Below are positions 43,146 to 46,263 of a stretch of DNA of 46,263 nucleotides, in pieces. Made by a program: the position numbers and the translations under genes. The notes below the pieces were generated by a model. The model was not told the DNA's origin, made no database searches, and worked only from the letters and a program-made list of their open reading frames with translations. Origin of the DNA: Oligoflexia bacterium (GTDB taxonomy: Bacteria; Bdellovibrionota; Bacteriovoracia; Bacteriovoracales; Bacteriovoracaceae); NCBI GenBank assembly GCA_015232015.1, contig JADGAM010000014.1, positions 1 to 46,263 on the forward strand, in the 5' to 3' direction. Numbering within the stretch: position 1 is the stretch's first letter; each line of letters opens with the position of its first letter.

Positions 43146-44903
43146 ATGGATATTATTAAAACTGGCATCGATTTGACTAAAACCATAAAGAATGTCTCTA
43201 GATTGAAAGAGATTGTTTCCGTGCTCGCCAGAAATGGTTTTTATGAATTTATTATTAAGACCGGCATTCATGAAAAAATTCCAGGTTTTGTTTTACCTTC
43301 TTCAACTTTGAAAGATATTGAAAGTGAGATTGCTGAATTAGATTTAGAAAATAGTGGAACTGGAAGGGATTGGAAAAAAAATAGTTGGGGTAAAATTGTA
43401 GGTAATAGATTAAAAAAAGCATTTGAGGAACTGGGTCCTACCTTCATCAAGTTAGGACAGATATTATCCTCTCGAGAAGACATGTTTAATAGTGCTTTCA
43501 TTGAGGAAATGAAAAAATTATTAGATCAAGTTAAAGGGATTCCTTTTCAAGAGGCAAAAACTGAAATTGAAAAATCAATTGGAAAAAAAATAGAAGAGGT
43601 TTTTAAAAATATTGATCAAGTACCTATAGGGAATGCCTCTATCGGAATAGTTTATAAAGCAGAATTACTAAACGGCGAAAAAGTTGTTATAAAAATAAGA
43701 AGACCTAACATTGAAAAAATTATTAAGATAGATATTTCAATATTATTATTTTTAGCAGAAAAACTAGAATCGGCAAGTGGAGAGATTAAACATTTAGGAT
43801 TATCAAGAATTATTGATGATTTTGCAAACACCATACATAATGAACTTGATTTTAATCTTGAATGTTTGAACTGTGAAAAACTTACTGCAAATATTACAAG
43901 GCTTGACCCGGAATCAATTTTTCATTTACCAAAAATGTATAAAGAGTATGTAAAGGAAAATTTGATTGTGATGGAATATTTAGATGGGATATTTTTTAGT
44001 CGTACCCAGGAGATAAAACCATATATAAAAATTATCGAACCAAAATTACTAAAAGGAGTGAAAATATTTGTTAGTTGTTTATTAGATGATGGTTTTTTTC
44101 ATGCAGATTTACATGGAGGAAATTTTTTATTTTTAAAAAATCAACAAATAGGAATTATAGATTTTGGTCTTGTAGGAAGCATGCAAAAAAGAGGGAGAAT
44201 AAATTTAATTTCCATTCTATATGCTCTTGTTACTTATGATTATGAAAACTTGGCATACGAGTTTTTAGAGGTTGCGGAATATGGAAAAATTCCAGATATT
44301 GATGTGCTTTCAATAGATATAAAAAGATGTGTTGAACCATTTGTTGGATTAACTGTTAGACAAATGAATTTCACAAAGATTATTGGAAGTGTGATAAAAA
44401 CTTTAGCAAAGCACGAGATATACTTGCCAAAAGATTGGTTTATAGTATTTAGGGCCTTAATGGTTTTAGATGGCGTAGGTCGTTCACTTAATATTGATTA
44501 CGAAATATTTGCCTTGTTAGACGAGAATGTAAGAGAAAAAATAAAAAAGGTTTTATCCTTCGATGAATTATCAAAAGATGGAATTTGGGGGCTTAAAGAT
44601 TTAAGTTCATCTTTAAGAATGATACCCAGACAATTAAAATGGTTTGTAAAAGAATTTGCTAAAAGAAATTATGCAATAGATATTAGACTTAAAGGACATG
44701 AAAAAGATTTGGCAAAGCTTTCAAATGCTATTATTTTTGCTGCCTATGCTTTTTTAGTAGGAATTTTTATTTTTGCTGGAATTTATGTTTTAGAAAAAGA
44801 GGTTACTAATGGTAGGGTCCATATTACAACATTAACAATTATTTTATGGTTAGCGGCATTGGCAATCTTTCTTCGAGGAAGAAGCTACATCAAAAAAAAG
44901 TAG
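43146..44903 (+). CDS. ABC1/UbiB-family atypical kinase
   Basis: The start has AAGGA 7 nt upstream. Family features in order: KLGQ-type motif FIKLGQILSSREDMF (about 98), the loop IGNASIGIVYKAEL (about 164) in place of the usual A-rich loop, catalytic Lys VVIKIRRP (about 184), FFHADLHGGNFLFL (about 320) and the metal Asp in GIIDFGLVG (about 338). Two C-terminal membrane helices end the protein. UbiB/COQ8 proteins support ubiquinone or other lipid biosynthesis. AarF is the bacterial name, but I give no symbol because many paralogues exist. Single gene, ending in TAG directly before a strong hairpin. Confidence 0.9.
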   Translation: MDIIKTGIDLTKTIKNVSRLKEIVSVLARNGFYEFIIKTGIHEKIPGFVLPSSTLKDIESEIAELDLENSGTGRDWKKNSWGKIVGNRLKKAFEELGPTFIKLGQILSSREDMFNSAFIEEMKKLLDQVKGIPFQEAKTEIEKSIGKKIEEVFKNIDQVPIGNASIGIVYKAELLNGEKVVIKIRRPNIEKIIKIDISILLFLAEKLESASGEIKHLGLSRIIDDFANTIHNELDFNLECLNCEKLTANITRLDPESIFHLPKMYKEYVKENLIVMEYLDGIFFSRTQEIKPYIKIIEPKLLKGVKIFVSCLLDDGFFHADLHGGNFLFLKNQQIGIIDFGLVGSMQKRGRINLISILYALVTYDYENLAYEFLEVAEYGKIPDIDVLSIDIKRCVEPFVGLTVRQMNFTKIIGSVIKTLAKHEIYLPKDWFIVFRALMVLDGVGRSLNIDYEIFALLDENVREKIKKVLSFDELSKDGIWGLKDLSSSLRMIPRQLKWFVKEFAKRNYAIDIRLKGHEKDLAKLSNAIIFAAYAFLVGIFIFAGIYVLEKEVTNGRVHITTLTIILWLAALAIFLRGRSYIKKK

Positions 44904-44941
44904 TTAGTTAGTCGCTGGCGCAAGCGCCGGCGACTAACTAA
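44904..44941. terminator. 18-bp GC-rich hairpin filling a convergent intergenic gap
   Basis: TTAGTTAGTCGCTGGCGC pairs with GCGCCGGCGACTAACTAA (one G-U) around AA. It occupies the whole 34-nt gap between the TAG of the UbiB gene and the TAG of the convergent GNAT gene, and includes the latter. No T-tract on the + side. A convergent-gene terminator or mRNA 3'-end stabiliser is likely. Confidence 0.65.
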
Positions 44942-45855
44942 ATGCTATCGAGACCTGAAATAAAGATGGGTTTACCATAATGTTTCCATTCAGAAAGAGG
45001 ATTTGGTCCAAAAATAAATGTTAAGAATTTTTCAATCGTTTCAAAGTAAATTTGTTTGTTGTAGGTGAAAGTAATATTATTGTTATTTATTGATTTAATT
45101 TTAATTTCTTCATTGGACCATTGGTGGATAAAGTTTAAAAATATTTTTTTATCTCCAATTTTAATTAATCCCATATATTTTTTCTCAAATTTAGCGTCAA
45201 AGAAATTAGTGCTACCACTTTCTGGCAACCAAATTTTTGCATGTGGATTTTGTTCAAAAATAATAGGTAATATGGAGCTTTGATGTTCATTTAATATAGC
45301 AAATTCGTGGACAACGTTTTTTAAATCTTGACCTTTGTTAGCAAAATAATAAGCAACAATTTGTGAATCTGTACTTTGTTTTTGATTTTGAATATTCGTG
45401 ATAATGAACAGATCTGCTGAAGTAATTTTTTCTATTAATTCCCAATCTGTTTTCTCTCTGTGAAAGGTAGTGTATTGCTGTTCAATTATATTTCTATATA
45501 ATTCATGAATCTGCTTTTTTTCTGAATGAGAGATACTTTTGTAAAGTGTTTTAGTTATTAAATAGTGATTATTGTGATTTTTTTTTGAATCTGATTGAGA
45601 GCAAGAATATTCTATTTGTCCGATAGACAAATGGAAATCAAATTTATTGTAGAGATCAATTAAATCACTCCAGAGTAAAAACATAGCAATATTTTTAGTA
45701 TACTTATCAAAGATATGATTTAATAATATTTTAGAGAGACCGATATTCCTAAATTCTTTTGAAACAACAATTCCTCTGAGCATTGATTGAGGCGATATTA
45801 GTATTAATACGAAGTCCCATGATATCCTCCTTGATACGCGGGCGGGCCAGACCAT
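44938..45855 (-). CDS. GNAT-family protein truncated at its N terminus by fusion to flagellin DNA
   Basis: LRGIVVSKEFRNIGLSKILLNHIF is GNAT motif A (acetyl-CoA loop R-N-x-G-L), followed by LWSDLIDLYNKFDFHLSIGQIEY, motif B. A long C-terminal region of about 220 residues follows. Everything upstream of LRGIVV (about 45780) is not GNAT: MVWPARVSRRISWDFVLILIS is a frame-shifted reading of flagellin leader and codons. The first ~100 residues of the GNAT domain are thus missing, and acetyl-transfer activity is doubtful. A divergent apparent paralogue starts at 46142 with the missing kind of N terminus. Confidence 0.7.
   Translation of the reverse strand: MVWPARVSRRISWDFVLILISPQSMLRGIVVSKEFRNIGLSKILLNHIFDKYTKNIAMFLLWSDLIDLYNKFDFHLSIGQIEYSCSQSDSKKNHNNHYLITKTLYKSISHSEKKQIHELYRNIIEQQYTTFHREKTDWELIEKITSADLFIITNIQNQKQSTDSQIVAYYFANKGQDLKNVVHEFAILNEHQSSILPIIFEQNPHAKIWLPESGSTNFFDAKFEKKYMGLIKIGDKKIFLNFIHQWSNEEIKIKSINNNNITFTYNKQIYFETIEKFLTFIFGPNPLSEWKHYGKPIFISGLDSI
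45749..45820 (-). pseudogene. flagellin 5' fragment (ribosome site and first 16 codons)
   Basis: On the minus strand AAGGAGG-ATATC-ATG starts MGLRINTNIASINAQR, the canonical flagellin N terminus. The reading then becomes NCCFKRI and stops at TAG. The break coincides with entry into the GNAT gene; the shared string around CAGAGGAATT is a candidate microhomology. The remaining ~250 flagellin residues are absent from the window. Confidence 0.85.
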
Positions 45856-46141
45856 CCTAGTCTTAGCAAAAGATTAAGTTTACATATACATTAAAAGTTT
45901 TTTGCTTTCATTGAGTGTAACTTATCTTCACACAAATCATTTCGTATAAACAAAAAAAAACTTGAAGAAAAAAATAAAAATTTTTGATTTTTTAACAAAA
46001 AAATATTGTATTTCTTGTAAATTTAACAAGTTATATGCGTAAAAATATTGTAAAATATTTTTATAATAAAAAATAAATTTTATTGTATTTTGTAAAACAA
46101 TATAACAGTAACTTAAATTCCTCTCCCTAAAAGCTTTGATA

Positions 46142-46263
46142 ATGGAAAATATAAAAATTTCTACTTTAGATACTGTTCCTCATTTAGCAAAGGCGGTTAT
46201 TAATCTTATAGAAGATTCTTTTCACTATGATTCCAATAATAATTTTGAAATAGATTTTGCTCC
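46142..46263 (+). CDS. GNAT-like protein, N-terminal part (runs off the window)
   Basis: Forty codons from the ATG are open to the edge. The sequence (ISTLDTVPHLAKAVINLIED, then SFHYDSNNNFEIDFA) resembles the first helices of the same GNAT subfamily as the neighbouring truncated gene, as I remember it from Bdellovibrionota proteins. It is divergent from the flagellin-GNAT chimera across about 290 nt of very AT-rich DNA. Ribosome site is unclear. Confidence 0.5.
   Translation, partial: MENIKISTLDTVPHLAKAVINLIEDSFHYDSNNNFEIDFA

Noticed and set aside
1-46263. CRISPR array, prophage, rRNA or insertion sequence
   Set aside because: No regularly spaced repeats, phage structural genes, transposase ORFs or rRNA sequence were seen.

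Overview
This window is about 46 kb of a very AT-rich, gene-dense bacterial chromosome that uses the standard code (TAA, TAG and TGA all end genes here). The gene content points to a Bdellovibrionota / Bacteriovorax-like lineage. The signs are an FHA-AgmX/PglI protein next to TPR lipoproteins, a type III glutamine synthetase, many small signal-peptide proteins of unknown function, DksA-like and GreA-like RNA polymerase factors, a TIGR02147-like regulator, GNAT proteins of a type I associate with these predators, and a flagellin 5' end. The placement is an inference from gene content. I see no CRISPR array, rRNA, insertion sequence or prophage.

Layout. 1-4540 (+): end of a TPR protein, a TPR lipoprotein, a small exported protein and an FHA/AgmX-C envelope protein, resembling part of a Myxococcus/Bdellovibrio glt/agl gliding-type cluster. 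4576-11711: exported clan-A glycosidase (-), DksA/TraR-like zinc finger (-), DsbA-fold lipoprotein (+), unknown membrane-anchored protein (-), GlnN (-). 11892-14099: BON-like protein (+), then a two-gene lipoprotein/membrane-protein pair (-). 14113-20987 (+): membrane Fe-S oxidoreductase followed by three tightly coupled exported proteins. 20988-24758: transglutaminase-elicitor-like enzyme (-), small Cys-rich exported protein (+) with a clear terminator, rsmE and ung (-). 24898-26614 (+): chorismate mutase, HTH regulator, small exported protein. 26662-28948 (-): dapF and an O-antigen ligase. 29186-31280: tRNA(CAU), rpoZ, small unknowns, a DHp-like protein, a FlgT-C-like protein. 31426-37234 (-): recA, alaS and a peptide-binding lipoprotein. 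37435-41854: a divergent RelA/SpoT-fold candidate (+), then alpha/beta hydrolase, FHA protein, greA, Cys-rich zinc protein and an exported protein (all -).

The last 6 kb carries several damaged or chimeric loci. greA has an in-frame amber codon, yet its frame continues to an ATGA overlap with the next gene. At 42.05-42.46 kb a short ORF, a large imperfect inverted repeat and a nucleotidyltransferase remnant with a nonsense codon lie together. At 45.75-45.82 kb the translation start and first 16 codons of a flagellin gene are joined out of frame to the middle of a GNAT gene, and an apparently intact GNAT gene starts divergently at the right edge. A second window-wide signal is a strong excess of the tetranucleotide GGCC in this low-GC sequence.

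Most promising leads: the greA amber codon, the flagellin-GNAT junction, the 42.1 kb inverted-repeat element, the RelA-like protein at 37.4 kb and the GGCC excess.
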